This document shows, in pieces, positions 26,532 through 35,554 of a DNA stretch of 64,000 bases; positions within the stretch are counted from its first letter, which is position 1; each line of letters starts with the position of its first letter. The DNA is taken from contig CANMNB010000004.1 of NCBI GenBank assembly GCA_947499145.1, positions 62,001-126,000 of the forward strand. The letters are read 5' to 3'. The notes under the pieces are model-generated. The model made no database searches. It was not told where the DNA came from and saw only the letters and a program-made list of their open reading frames with translations. Source of the stretch: an uncultured Arachnia sp. Its GTDB lineage: Bacteria > Actinomycetota > Actinomycetes > Propionibacteriales > Propionibacteriaceae. Position numbers and translations under genes: made by a program.

Positions 26532-27734
26532 TCAGTCGAGCAGTGTCTGGCCGATCCAGCCGCCGGCCTCGAACCCCGGCGGGATGACGAAGACCGCGGA
26601 GCCGATGGCGTGGGTCCACTCGTTGAGGGCGTCGAGCTGGTCCAGCCGCTGCTGGACCGGGACGAACTGCTCCGCGATGCTGGCCTGGAACGCCAGGAAC
26701 AGCAGCCCGTGGGTGGTGGTGCCGACGTCGTCGGTGTGCACGTAGTTCACGCTGCGACGCAGCATCTGGCGGCCGCGGTTCTCCGACGGGTGCGCCCGGC
26801 GGGCGTGGGCGTCGAGGGCGATGGCCGGTGCGCCGTCGGCGGTCGCGGCCAGGTCGACGTCGTCGTGCTCCTCCCCGCCCGTGAGGGGTGCCCCCGCCGC
26901 GAGGTCACGTCCCAGGGAGCGCTCCTGACGGTCGCGGGTGGCGGTGTCCCAGTCGTCGAGGTCCATCTCGATGCGCCGGATCACCAGCTGGGTGCCGCCC
27001 GCCAGCCAGCCGTCGTCGCTCCAGACCACCTCGTCGAGAGCCTCGCCGGCGGGGTTGCGGCTCCCGTCGACCTGCCCGAAGTGGTTGCGCCCCGTCACCG
27101 CACGGCCCTCGGCGTCGACGCCGCGCCAGGACCCGGCCTGCGTCCAGCGGGGGCGCGCGAAGGGTCGGGCGTCGACGGTGAGGCGGCGCGTGGCGTAGCC
27201 CAAGGTGGTGTCGTCGTCCGCCTGGAGCATGACCAGCAGGTCGCCGCCCACCCAGCGCTCCTGGAGGCGGTCGTGGTCCATGGGTGGGATCTCGACGAAG
27301 CCAGCCGGTCGCCGCGACTCGAGGCCGGGGAGGTCGAAGACCCCCGGGCCGAAGCCGAGCGTGGCAGTGAACGAGACGGCGCCGCGGGCCATGTCGGGCG
27401 CGGCGTCGCCCGGGGCGGGGCGCCCCTCGGTGAGGGCGACAACGGTGGCGCTCCACACCCGCATGAGACGTCCGAGCGCGGCTGCGTCGAAATCGGGCAA
27501 CAGGTCGAAGGCCACGAGCTGCTGGGCGGCCGGGGTGGGGGTCACGATGCCCGGTTGGTGCGCCCCGTGGGGGGAGTAGGTCTGCCCCCGAACCCCCTCA
27601 CCGACGGGCAGATTGTGGGGGCCGGACTGGTCGGCCCACGCCTTCCCGCCGACAACCCCGGCCGCGGTGCCCACGCCGGCCGCCCCGGCGTATCCGAACA
27701 GGCGACGACGCGAGACGGCGGGTTGGTCAGGCAT
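26532..27734 (-). CDS. Dyp-type haem peroxidase, Tat-exported
   Basis: 400 aa. Twin-arginine signal SRRRLFGYAGAAGVG at residues 8-22. The mature domain contains the signature GXXDG (GQVDGSRNP, near residue 230 with catalytic Asp) and SVNYVHTDDVG; it closes with FVIPPGFEAGGWIGQTLLD. It is of the EfeB/DtpA-like exported type using peroxide to oxidise dyes or other substrates. No iron permease or EfeO genes adjoin. It is divergent from a PCuAC copper-chaperone lipoprotein, as Streptomyces DtpA is linked to copper-trafficking genes. A TACAGT box 6 nt upstream of ATG suggests a leaderless transcript. Confidence 0.9.
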   Translation of the reverse strand: MPDQPAVSRRRLFGYAGAAGVGTAAGVVGGKAWADQSGPHNLPVGEGVRGQTYSPHGAHQPGIVTPTPAAQQLVAFDLLPDFDAAALGRLMRVWSATVVALTEGRPAPGDAAPDMARGAVSFTATLGFGPGVFDLPGLESRRPAGFVEIPPMDHDRLQERWVGGDLLVMLQADDDTTLGYATRRLTVDARPFARPRWTQAGSWRGVDAEGRAVTGRNHFGQVDGSRNPAGEALDEVVWSDDGWLAGGTQLVIRRIEMDLDDWDTATRDRQERSLGRDLAAGAPLTGGEEHDDVDLAATADGAPAIALDAHARRAHPSENRGRQMLRRSVNYVHTDDVGTTTHGLLFLAFQASIAEQFVPVQQRLDQLDALNEWTHAIGSAVFVIPPGFEAGGWIGQTLLD

Positions 27735-27740
27735 GGTTCC

Positions 27741-27800
27741 ACTGTAGTTCGCGGCGCCGAAGAGTCACCTTTCGGCAAGTGCTACGACGCGGAGTAGTGT
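27741..27800. promoter_or_regulatory. Divergent leaderless promoters, DyP and PCuAC genes
   Basis: Minus strand TACAGT (27746-27741) lies 6 nt from the DyP ATG; plus strand TAGTGT (27795-27800) lies 7 nt from GTG 27808. The two -10 boxes are about 50 bp apart, so shared regulation is likely. No metal-box palindrome was recognised. Confidence 0.5.
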
Positions 27801-27807
27801 GATGGCC

Positions 27808-28305
27808 GTGAAACCCGTGCTGCTCGCTGGCCTGCTGGGCCTCGTCGCTGTCGTCGGCTGCTCCTCCCAGGGCAGCTCCACCCCCGGGATCATCGCCGGG
27901 GAGTCCTGGGTGCGCACCACCGACGGGGCCGAGCGTCCCGAGATGACGGCCGTGTTCGTCAACCTCACCAACCCGAGTTCCGAGGACATCACGATGGTGT
28001 CGGCCGACTGTGGCGACGTTGCGATGAAGGTGGAACTCCACGAGATGGTGATGGTCGACGGGGAGGTGGTGATGCGCGAGGTCGACGGCGGCCTCGTGGT
28101 GCCCAAGGAGGGTCACCTGCACCTGGCCCCGGGAGGGCCGCACGTCATGCTCATGGGGCTGAACCGGGAGCTGCCTGCCGGTTCGGAGGAGCTGGCCTGC
28201 ACGCTGACGTTCGACAACGAGCAGGAGATCGAGATCCTCGCCCCCGTGAAGGAGTTCACCGAGGAGCAGGACACCTACCACACGCACGAGCCCAGCGAGG
28301 ACTGA
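27808..28305 (+). CDS. PCuAC-type copper chaperone lipoprotein
   Basis: 165 aa. Short lipoprotein signal with lipobox VAVVGC, then a PCuAC domain. VELHEMVMVDGEVVMREV, GGLVVPKEGHLHLAPGG and HVMLMGL give the His/Met copper ligand pattern H-x-M...M...H-x-M. It would bind Cu(I) outside the membrane and hand it to an oxidase or similar. GTG 27808 is preferred because of the promoter spacing; ATG 27802 adds two residues (MA). Convergent with the mannosyltransferase gene. Confidence 0.87.
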   Translation: MKPVLLAGLLGLVAVVGCSSQGSSTPGIIAGESWVRTTDGAERPEMTAVFVNLTNPSSEDITMVSADCGDVAMKVELHEMVMVDGEVVMREVDGGLVVPKEGHLHLAPGGPHVMLMGLNRELPAGSEELACTLTFDNEQEIEILAPVKEFTEEQDTYHTHEPSED

Positions 28306-28317
28306 ACCCGGCCGGGC

Positions 28318-29454
28318 TCAGGCCGCAAGCGCCCGCCGCTGCGGGGAGAGCGCCATTGCCTCCTCGTAGTGGACGACGAGCTCGGCGCAGATGTTGCGCC
28401 ACGTCCGGTCCAGCACGGACTCGCGAGCTGCGGCGCCGAACGCGGCTCGCTTGGCGTCGTCGCCCAGCAGGTCGGCCACGTGCCGCCGCATCGCCTTGAG
28501 GTCGCCGGGCTGGTACAGCCAGCCGGTGCGTGAGTGGTCGACGAGGTCGATGGGGCCGCCCCGGCGCGGGGCGATGACAGGGAGTCCCGCGGCCTTGGCC
28601 TCCTGGATTGACTGGCAGAACGTCTCCAGCTCCCCGGGGTGGACGAACACGTCGAAACTAGCCAGCGCCCGCGCCAGTTCCTCACCCTCGAGCTGGCCCG
28701 TGAACACCGCGCCGGGAAGGGCCTCCTCGATCTCAGCGCGCAGCGGCCCGTCGCCGACGACCACCAGCCGCGTGTCCGGCAGGTCGAGGAGGTGCGAGAG
28801 GTCGTCGACCCGCTTCTCCGTGGCCAGCCGACCCATGTAGCCGATGATGCGCTGACCAGCGGGAGCCCACTCGCGTCGCAGGTCCTCGGAGCGCTTGTCG
28901 GGGGAGAAGCGGACCGCATCAACACCCCGGCCCCAGACCCCCACGCGGGGGATGCCCTGTGCCGCCAGTTGGTCGCGGGCGAAGGTGGACGGCGCGAAGT
29001 TCAGCGTGGCGAGGGAGTGGATCTGCCGCACGTGGTGCCACAGCAACGGCTCGAGTTGCGGGAAGCCGTACTGGGAGACATACGACGGCACCTCGGTCTG
29101 GTACACCCCGACCATCGGTACGCCCATGCGGGCCGCCACGTGGGCTGCCTTGTAGCCGACGATGAACGGGGCGGCCAGGTGCACGACGTCGGGCTGGAAC
29201 GAGGTGAGGATCTTCTCGAGGGTGAACGACGACGTCGTCACCACCCTCACCACCTCGTAGCCGGGAAGGCCGATGGAACTGACGGTCACGACGGGGAAGC
29301 CGCTGTAGCTCGTCGGGGTCCTGTTGCCGTCGGCCGGGGCCACCACGAGGGCCTCGTGGCCGGTGTCGTGGAGGTGGTCCAGCACCCGCAGCACGGAGTT
29401 GGTGACCCCGTTGACCTGCGGGAGGAAGGACTCCGCGATGATGGCGACGCGCAC
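28318..29454 (-). CDS. GDP-mannose-dependent alpha-mannosyltransferase, MgtA-like
   Basis: 378 aa GT4 enzyme. [20 protein letters not shown] at the N-terminus, [15 protein letters not shown] and the EX7E region ETFCQSIQE match mycobacterial/corynebacterial MgtA (Rv0557 type), which mannosylates glycolipid or lipomannan precursors. An open frame continues far upstream but is antisense to the helicase gene. The start GTG 29454 has a TACACT -10 box 7 nt upstream, again a leaderless pattern. Confidence 0.87.
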   Translation of the reverse strand: MRVAIIAESFLPQVNGVTNSVLRVLDHLHDTGHEALVVAPADGNRTPTSYSGFPVVTVSSIGLPGYEVVRVVTTSSFTLEKILTSFQPDVVHLAAPFIVGYKAAHVAARMGVPMVGVYQTEVPSYVSQYGFPQLEPLLWHHVRQIHSLATLNFAPSTFARDQLAAQGIPRVGVWGRGVDAVRFSPDKRSEDLRREWAPAGQRIIGYMGRLATEKRVDDLSHLLDLPDTRLVVVGDGPLRAEIEEALPGAVFTGQLEGEELARALASFDVFVHPGELETFCQSIQEAKAAGLPVIAPRRGGPIDLVDHSRTGWLYQPGDLKAMRRHVADLLGDDAKRAAFGAAARESVLDRTWRNICAELVVHYEEAMALSPQRRALAA

Positions 29455-29679
29455 GGGAATGAGTGTAGTGCTGCCGGTAGTCAGCACCCGACAAGCGCGC
29501 CAACGGCCGCTGAACAGCGGGTGAACGGCTGGTGCCGGGCTCGCCGTTGCGGTCACGGGGATTCGGGGAATCGGGGGGTGAGCAGGTAGTCTGGACGGCG
29601 GCCCGCTCTCCGGGCCCGACGCCGTCGGCTCCACATCTCGTTTCCGGTCGCGTCCCTCCCCACTCGAAGGACCACACCC

Positions 29680-31899
29680 ATGGCCATGCCCAGGAAAAAG
29701 GGCCCCAAGTCCCACAAGGCCGACGGAACACCGAAGAAGCGCTGGAGCGCCGCCGAGCGTGCCTCGCGCGGCGTCGGCCCCCGCCACAGCGGTGGCAAGC
29801 GCAACGCTGACGAACGCCGTTCCCCCCGTCGCTTCGGCGACGACGACCGCCGCGAGACCCGTCCCACGGGCCGCGACGATGACCGTCGTGACGCGCGCGG
29901 CCCCCGTCGCGATGACGACCGACGCGAGTTCCGTGGCGCCGGCCGCCGCGACGACGACTTCCGTGGAGGCAACCGCCGCGAGGAGAACCGTGGTCACCGC
30001 GGGCCGCGCGACGACGATCGGCGTGACTCCCGCGGTCCCACACGCCGCGACGACGACCGACGTGACTTCCGCGACAACCGACGTGACGACAGCCGTGGCT
30101 ACCGCGGGGCGCGCGAGGATGATCGTCGCGACGCGCGCGGGCCCCGTCGCGATGACGACCGCCGTGATTTCCGTGGCGGATCGCGTCGCGATGACGACCG
30201 TGGTGGGTTCCGTGGTGGATCGCGTCGTGAGGACGACCGCCGCGACTTCCGCGACTCCCGTGGCGACGACCGTCGGGGCCCGCGCCGCGACGACGACTCC
30301 CGCGGCCAGCGCTCCTGGTCGGGCCGGGACGATCGCCGCACCGGAGGCACCGACCGACCCGTCCGCCAACACCGCCCCCTGCGCGAGGAGGTGCGTCCCT
30401 ACCCGGCCTCCAGTCGCCGTCCCGACGACCGACGCTCCTTCCGCGACGATCGCCCCCGCTCCAGCTGGCAGGATCGCCCCGCGCGGGACGACCGGCCCCG
30501 CCGCGACGACCGCGAGCAGCAGGCGCCCGAGAGCGACCAGATGAGCTGGGAGGCCGCCGTCGCCGGTGATCTCGAGGTCTCGGCGCAGCACGAGCAGTCC
30601 GGGTTCGCCGAACTCGGCGTGGCGCTGCCCCTCGTGGCCGCGATGGCCGCCCGCGGGATCACGGAGCCCTTCCCGATCCAGCGCGCCACCATCGCCGACG
30701 CCATCGCCGGACGCGACGTCCTCGGCCGCGGCCGGACCGGCTCGGGCAAGACTCTCGCCTTCGGCCTGCCGATGCTGACCAAGCTCGCCGAGGGCTTCGG
30801 TGTCGGCGCTCCGCGCGCGGTCATCCTCACCCCCACCCGCGAACTGGCGCTGCAGATCGCCGACAACCTGTCGCCGCTGGCGGCCGCCGTCGGTGTGGAC
30901 CTGACCCTCGTCGCGGGCGGCATGTCCTACGGGCCGCAGCTCAAGGCCTTCGAGCGTGGCGTCGACGTCGTCGTCGCCACCCCCGGCCGCCTCATCGACC
31001 TGCTGGAACAGGGCGCCGCCGACCTCAGCCAGGTCCAGGTCGTCGTCCTCGACGAGGCCGACCACATGAGCGAGCTGGGCTTCATGGAGCCGGTCCGCAC
31101 CATCCTCGACGCCACCCCCGCCGAGGGCCAGCGGCTGCTGTTCTCCGCCACCCTCGATGGGGCGGTGGACCAGCTGGTCCGGCGCTACCTGCACGACCCG
31201 GTGACCCACGAGGTCGACTCCGGTCAGGCGAGCGTCACCACCATGACGCACCACCTGCTGCAGCTGGCACCCCACCACAAGAACGCCATCACCGCCGAGA
31301 TCGCCAACCGCGACGGCCGCACGCTCGTGTTCGCCCGCACCCAGATGGGTGCCGACCGCATCGCCGGCCAACTCCGCGAGGCGGGCGTGCTCGCCGGCGC
31401 GCTGCACGGAGGACTCACGCAGGGTGCCCGCGCCCGCATCCTGGCTGCCTTCAAGGACGGCAAGGTGCCGGTGCTGGTGGCCACCGACGTCGCGGCCCGC
31501 GGGATCCACGTCGACGACGTGACCCTGGTGCTGCAGGTGGACCCGCCGATGAACTCCAAGGACTACCTGCACCGCGCCGGACGCACCGCCCGTGCGGGGG
31601 AGTCCGGTGCCGTCGTCAGCCTCATGCTGCCGCACCAGCGCAAGCAGATTCGCCGCCTCACCGGCCAGGCCGGAGTGCACGCCACGCCGCTGGGTGTCGA
31701 GCCGGGGAGCGTGGAGCTCCGCGAGGTCACCGGTGCGCGACCGTGTTCCCAGACCCCGATCCCCGAGTCGGAGTACCTGGCGCTCATCGCGCCCAAGCCG
31801 CAGCAGCGTCGTCGGCCCCGCCACGACGGCTCCGGCGGCGGGTGGAAGCGCCACGGACAGGGTGGTCGCCCGCGCGGCAACCGCGGTGGCCGCTACTAG
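29680..31899 (+). CDS. DEAD-box RNA helicase with RDD-repeat N-terminus
   Basis: 739 aa. Residues about 45-270 are an Arg/Asp/Gly low-complexity region built of RRDDDRRD- and RDSRGPRRD-like units. The helicase core starts near residue 305: Q motif region PFPIQ, Walker A GRTGSGKT (about 351), [12 protein letters not shown] box DEADHM (about 458), [27 protein letters not shown] and [10 protein letters not shown] (about 631). The C-terminus is basic [12 protein letters not shown]. Core type is RhlE-like; such proteins unwind RNA in ribosome assembly or decay. A long N-terminal rather than C-terminal tail is unusual. The ATG has GAAGGA upstream; a -10 TAGTCT (29588-29593) implies an 80-nt leader. 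Confidence 0.93.
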   Translation: MAMPRKKGPKSHKADGTPKKRWSAAERASRGVGPRHSGGKRNADERRSPRRFGDDDRRETRPTGRDDDRRDARGPRRDDDRREFRGAGRRDDDFRGGNRREENRGHRGPRDDDRRDSRGPTRRDDDRRDFRDNRRDDSRGYRGAREDDRRDARGPRRDDDRRDFRGGSRRDDDRGGFRGGSRREDDRRDFRDSRGDDRRGPRRDDDSRGQRSWSGRDDRRTGGTDRPVRQHRPLREEVRPYPASSRRPDDRRSFRDDRPRSSWQDRPARDDRPRRDDREQQAPESDQMSWEAAVAGDLEVSAQHEQSGFAELGVALPLVAAMAARGITEPFPIQRATIADAIAGRDVLGRGRTGSGKTLAFGLPMLTKLAEGFGVGAPRAVILTPTRELALQIADNLSPLAAAVGVDLTLVAGGMSYGPQLKAFERGVDVVVATPGRLIDLLEQGAADLSQVQVVVLDEADHMSELGFMEPVRTILDATPAEGQRLLFSATLDGAVDQLVRRYLHDPVTHEVDSGQASVTTMTHHLLQLAPHHKNAITAEIANRDGRTLVFARTQMGADRIAGQLREAGVLAGALHGGLTQGARARILAAFKDGKVPVLVATDVAARGIHVDDVTLVLQVDPPMNSKDYLHRAGRTARAGESGAVVSLMLPHQRKQIRRLTGQAGVHATPLGVEPGSVELREVTGARPCSQTPIPESEYLALIAPKPQQRRRPRHDGSGGGWKRHGQGGRPRGNRGGRY

Positions 31900-31912
31900 A
31901 ATCACGGGCGCC

Positions 31913-32833
31913 ATGAGTACCTCCGCCATCAGCATCCGTCTGGCCGAACCCTCGGACGCGCCGCAGATGCTGCGTGTCATCCACGAGGCCTTCGGGTCCA
32001 GGCGCGCCGTCGAGCCGCCACCAGAGGCGCTGCGCGACACCGTGGACGACGTGCGTGCGGCACTGGAAGCCGGCCACGGCGTCTGCGCCGAGCGTGACGG
32101 CGAGCTGGTGGGCTGCCTTCTGGTCTCGACCGACGGCGATGTCGCCACGCTCCGACGCGTCAGCGTCCTGCCATCGGCCGCCCGGCTCGGAGTCGCGCGT
32201 GAGCTGGTGCTCGGTGCGGTCTCGCTGGCCATGGACCTGGGGTGCCGCACCGTCGAGCTGCTGACCCGCCGCGAGTTCCCCGAGCTCAGGCGCTGGTGGG
32301 AGGGTCACGGCTTCGCGGCCGTGCGCGACGTGGAGCTGGGGCAGATCCTCTCCCGCGAGCTGCCTGTTCGACTTGAGGTCCCGACGGCCGAGGCCATGCA
32401 GGAGCTGGGACGACGACTCGCCCGAGGCCTGCGCCGCGGAGACGTGATCCTGGCGAGTGGGGAACTCGGCGCGGGGAAGACCACCCTGGCGCAAGGGATC
32501 GGGGAAGGCCTGCAGGTCACCGGCCCCGTCATCTCGCCCACGTTCGTGCTGTCGCGCGTGCACCCGAGCGCCGTGGGCGGTCCGGCGTTCGTGCACGTCG
32601 ATGCCTACCGACTGGGCGACGACGCCGAGCTGGCGGACATCGACCTCGACGAGACCCTCGATGAGTCCGTCACCCTCATCGAGTGGGGCGAGGGCAAGGC
32701 CGAGTGGCTGAGCGACGAACGCCTCGAGATCACCATCGACCGGGACCAGGGCGACGACGTCCGCGTCGTCACGCTCTACCCCGTCGGGACGCGGTTCGAG
32801 GAGCTGTGCGAGACCATCAGGAGCGTCACGTGA
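31913..32833 (+). CDS. tsaE: GNAT acetyltransferase-TsaE fusion
   Basis: 306 aa. Residues 1-150 form a GNAT-like domain ([40 protein letters not shown]). Residues 157-306 are TsaE, the ATPase of the t6A37 tRNA-modification complex: Walker [10 protein letters not shown] (about 182-190), [23 protein letters not shown] and LIEWGEG. Usual TsaE is about 150 aa, so the N-terminal half is extra. The -10-like TAGAAT overlaps the helicase stop codon, 10 nt before the ATG. Coupled to tsaB by GTGA. Confidence 0.9.
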   Translation: MSTSAISIRLAEPSDAPQMLRVIHEAFGSRRAVEPPPEALRDTVDDVRAALEAGHGVCAERDGELVGCLLVSTDGDVATLRRVSVLPSAARLGVARELVLGAVSLAMDLGCRTVELLTRREFPELRRWWEGHGFAAVRDVELGQILSRELPVRLEVPTAEAMQELGRRLARGLRRGDVILASGELGAGKTTLAQGIGEGLQVTGPVISPTFVLSRVHPSAVGGPAFVHVDAYRLGDDAELADIDLDETLDESVTLIEWGEGKAEWLSDERLEITIDRDQGDDVRVVTLYPVGTRFEELCETIRSVT

Positions 32834-33474
32834 GCTGGACCCTGGCCATCGACACCTCCCACCACGTGGCCGTTGGCCTCGCGCGCGACGATCAGCCCGT
32901 CGACCGGGTCGTCGTTGAGGACACCCGCGCCCACGGCGAGGCACTGGCCCCCGCCGTGCGTGACCTGTGCGCCCGACACGGGATCCGGGTGGCCGATGTC
33001 GCCGAGTTCGCCGTCGGGATGGGACCGGGCCCGTTCACCGGACTGCGCGTCGGCATCGTCGCCGCAACCACGTTCGCCCATGTCGGCGGTGCACCCGTCC
33101 ATCGCGTGTGCTCCCTCGACGTCATCGCGGCGCAGTGGACCGACGCTCCGGAGGAGTTCCTGGTGGTCTCCGACGCGCGGCGCAAGGAGGTCTACTGGGC
33201 CCGGTACGCCGACGGCGTGCGCGTTGGCGAGCCACAGGTCGGCCATCCTGCCGACCTCCCTGACCTTCCCGTGGCAGGACCCGTTCCCACCGGCTTCGCC
33301 GCCGAACTGAGCGCCGCGAACGGTGCGCCCACGGCCCTGGATCCCGCCGTGCTCGCTGCCCGTTGGGCCGACATGGCCGAGGCGCCGACCGAGCCCTACT
33401 ACCTGCGCGCAGCCGACGCCACCGTCTCCACCACCCGCAAGTCGGCGCTGCCCCGGCTGAGGCCGCGACGGTGA
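32830..33474 (+). CDS. tsaB: tRNA threonylcarbamoyladenosine protein TsaB
   Basis: 214 aa ASKHA-fold partner of TsaD. WTLAIDTSHHVAVGLA start and GMGPGPFTGLRVGIV motif are diagnostic. VLAARWADMAEAPTEPYYLR closes the domain. GTG start overlaps tsaE stop, and the stop overlaps rimI (GTGA). Confidence 0.93.
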   Translation: MSWTLAIDTSHHVAVGLARDDQPVDRVVVEDTRAHGEALAPAVRDLCARHGIRVADVAEFAVGMGPGPFTGLRVGIVAATTFAHVGGAPVHRVCSLDVIAAQWTDAPEEFLVVSDARRKEVYWARYADGVRVGEPQVGHPADLPDLPVAGPVPTGFAAELSAANGAPTALDPAVLAARWADMAEAPTEPYYLRAADATVSTTRKSALPRLRPRR

Positions 33475-33929
33475 CCGTCACCACGGCGGTGGAGCACGAC
33501 CTCGCCGGTATCCACTCCCTCGAGCTGTGTTTCGCCGCGGAGGACCGGTGGTCCGAGACGGCCTGGCGGGACGAACTGGTGGCCGCGGACCGATGGGTCG
33601 GCGTCGTGCGCGACAGCGGACACGTCGTCGCGGCGGCCACGTTCCAGGTGGCCGGTGACCTGGCGGACCTGCACCGGGTCGTCGTCGCCCCCAGCCACCG
33701 CGGCCGCGGACTCGCCCGGGACCTCGTGAGCCGGGGCATGGCATGGGCCGTGGGGCGGGGTGCTGCGTCGATCCTCCTCGAGGTGGCCGCCGACAACGGG
33801 CCGGCCAGGACCCTCTACGCGTCGCTCGGGTTCCAGGAGCTCACCGTGCGACGCGACTACTACGGAGCCGGTCGTGACGCCGTCGTGATGTCGGCGAGCC
33901 CGGCGCAGGGGCAAGGAGACGAAGCATGA
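33471..33929 (+). CDS. rimI: Ribosomal-protein-alanine N-acetyltransferase
   Basis: 152 aa GNAT. The V/I-rich strand [21 protein letters not shown] is the acetyl-CoA pyrophosphate loop (R/QxxGxG/A type), and [20 protein letters not shown] is the classic RimI motif. Acetylates the N-terminus of S18 in E. coli; the actinobacterial target is not shown. It sits between tsaB and tsaD with overlaps on both sides. Confidence 0.9.
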   Translation: MTVTTAVEHDLAGIHSLELCFAAEDRWSETAWRDELVAADRWVGVVRDSGHVVAAATFQVAGDLADLHRVVVAPSHRGRGLARDLVSRGMAWAVGRGAASILLEVAADNGPARTLYASLGFQELTVRRDYYGAGRDAVVMSASPAQGQGDEA

Positions 33930-34969
33930 GTGAACCACTGGTCATCGGCATCGAGTCGTCCTGCGACGAGACGGGCGTCGGGATCGTGCGCGGCCACGAG
34001 TTGCTGGCCAACGAGGTCGCGAGCTCCGTGGAGAGTCACGTCCGCTTCGGCGGTGTGGTGCCGGAGGTGGCGAGCCGCGCCCACCTGAGCGCCATGGTGC
34101 CCGCCCTCGAGCGCGCCACCGCGACGGCGGGGATCGACCTCGCGGAGGTCGACGCCATCGCCGTCACCGCCGGACCGGGTCTCATGGGGGCCCTATTGGT
34201 GGGCATCTCCAGCGCCAAGGCCCTCGCCACCCACCTCGACACACCGCTCTACGGGGTCAACCACCTCGTCGGCCACGTCGCGGTCGACCTGCTGGACCAC
34301 GGCCCCCTGCCGATGCCGTCGTTGGCGCTGCTGGTCTCGGGCGGCCACACGTCGCTGCTCCACGTGCGAGACATCGCCACCGACATCACCGAGCTCGGCG
34401 CGACCATCGACGACGCCGCGGGGGAGGCCTACGACAAGGTCGCCCGGCTGCTGGGGCTCTCCTACCCGGGTGGGCCCATCATCGACAAGCTGGCCGCCGA
34501 CGGCGATCCCACGGCCATCCGCTTCCCGCGGGGCCTGACCGCGCGGCACGACCTCGAGCGCCATCGCTTCGACTTCTCGTTCTCCGGTCTGAAGACCGCG
34601 GTCGCGCGGTGGGTGGAGACCCGCCAGCTGGAGGGCAAGGACATCCCGGTGGCCGACGTGTGCGCGAGCTTCCAGGAGGCGGTCTGCGACGTCCTGACCG
34701 CGAAGACCATCGACGCTGCCGAGTACCTGGGCGTGGACACGATCCTGCTCGGCGGGGGAGTGGCCGCCAACTCACGACTGAGGGGTCTGCTGGAGGAGCG
34801 CGCCAGCGCCGCAGGCCTCGAGGTGCGACGGCCCCGGCCGGCGCTGTGCACCGACAACGGAGCGATGATCGCGGCTGTCGGCGCCGAGGTGGTCCGGGCG
34901 GGCCTGCCGCCGTCGCCCCTGGACTTCAGCGCCGACTCCGGCCTGCCGGTCTCCCGCGTCCTGGTCTAA
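33926..34969 (+). CDS. tsaD: tRNA threonylcarbamoyladenosine transferase TsaD
   Basis: 347 aa. [14 protein letters not shown] start, [16 protein letters not shown] with metal-ligand His, [22 protein letters not shown] and [14 protein letters not shown] are all canonical. Transfers threonylcarbamoyl to A37 of ANN-decoding tRNAs. Starts in an ATGA overlap with rimI. Stop codons of this and the convergent S4 gene overlap. Confidence 0.97.
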   Translation: MSEPLVIGIESSCDETGVGIVRGHELLANEVASSVESHVRFGGVVPEVASRAHLSAMVPALERATATAGIDLAEVDAIAVTAGPGLMGALLVGISSAKALATHLDTPLYGVNHLVGHVAVDLLDHGPLPMPSLALLVSGGHTSLLHVRDIATDITELGATIDDAAGEAYDKVARLLGLSYPGGPIIDKLAADGDPTAIRFPRGLTARHDLERHRFDFSFSGLKTAVARWVETRQLEGKDIPVADVCASFQEAVCDVLTAKTIDAAEYLGVDTILLGGGVAANSRLRGLLEERASAAGLEVRRPRPALCTDNGAMIAAVGAEVVRAGLPPSPLDFSADSGLPVSRVLV

Positions 34970-35340
34970 TCCGGGATCTCCGCTTCCTCGCGGCCCCGCA
35001 GGCGGTCGATCGCGCGGCGGTCCCGCTTGGTGGGCCGTCCTGCACCACGGTCCCGGCGCGCCACCGGCGTCGCCAGATAAGCGGGCCGTTCGGGGGAGAG
35101 GTCCCGGTAGGCCTTCTGCGCGATGGGCGCGCCCACACGCTTGTGGAGCAGCTCGACGATCTCGAACTCGCGGACCCAGCCGGGCTCCTTGACGGACACC
35201 CGGTCGCCCGGCTTGACGACGTGCGCGGGCTTGACGGGCGAGCCGTTCAGCCGCAGGTGTCCGCCGCGCACCGCGTTCGTGGCGAGGGAGCGCGTCTTGA
35301 AGAGCCTGACCGACCACAGCCAGACATCGAGCCTCGTCAT
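34966..35340 (-). CDS. S4-domain RNA-binding protein, Hsp15-like
   Basis: 124 aa. The N-terminal S4 domain reads [39 protein letters not shown], then a basic tail ([18 protein letters not shown]). This is the Hsp15/HslR family, which in E. coli rescues stalled 50S-peptidyl-tRNA complexes. ATG 35340 has CAGGAGG 7 nt upstream on the minus strand. Divergent from the methyltransferase across a tandem repeat. Confidence 0.88.
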   Translation of the reverse strand: MTRLDVWLWSVRLFKTRSLATNAVRGGHLRLNGSPVKPAHVVKPGDRVSVKEPGWVREFEIVELLHKRVGAPIAQKAYRDLSPERPAYLATPVARRDRGAGRPTKRDRRAIDRLRGREEAEIPD

Positions 35341-35379
35341 CCGTACCTCCTGGCGACCGAGTCTACGGACCCGCAACAG

Positions 35380-35533
35380 TCTCCGAGTAGGGCGCGCATC
35401 GCCCGTGTGTCCCGGACGTTCTCCGAGTGGGGCGCGCAGCGCCCGTGTGTCCCGGACGTTCTCCGAGTGGGGCGCGCAGCGCCCGTGTGTCCCGGACGTT
35501 CTCCGAGTAGGGCGCGCAGCGCCCGTGTCGAGG
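35380..35533. repeat. Tandem 40-bp hairpin repeat, 3.7 copies
   Basis: Units begin TCTCCGAGTA/GGGGCGCGCA at 35380, 35420, 35460 and 35500; each contains GGGCGCGCAGCGCCC, a 6-bp stem with a 3-nt loop, then GTGTGTCCCGGACGT. Unit 1 carries CATCGCCC instead of CAGCGCCC. The last unit is cut and joins GTGTCGAGG. Vocabulary is shared with the 12642 element. Confidence 0.9.
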
Positions 35534-35554
35534 AGAGTTCGCTACCGTGTCGAG

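Noticed and set aside
31592-31912. N-terminal extension of the TsaE fusion
   Set aside because: It overlaps the helicase 3' end in another frame and has no domain; ATG 31913 gives a normal GNAT start.
28318-32250. Single 1,310-residue minus-strand protein including the mannosyltransferase
   Set aside because: The upstream part is antisense to the well-supported helicase gene and rich in Val/Ala/Gly runs; the family start is at GTG 29454.
35380-35533. CRISPR or attachment-site cluster
   Set aside because: Units are tandem with no variable spacers and no integrase or tRNA gene in the region.
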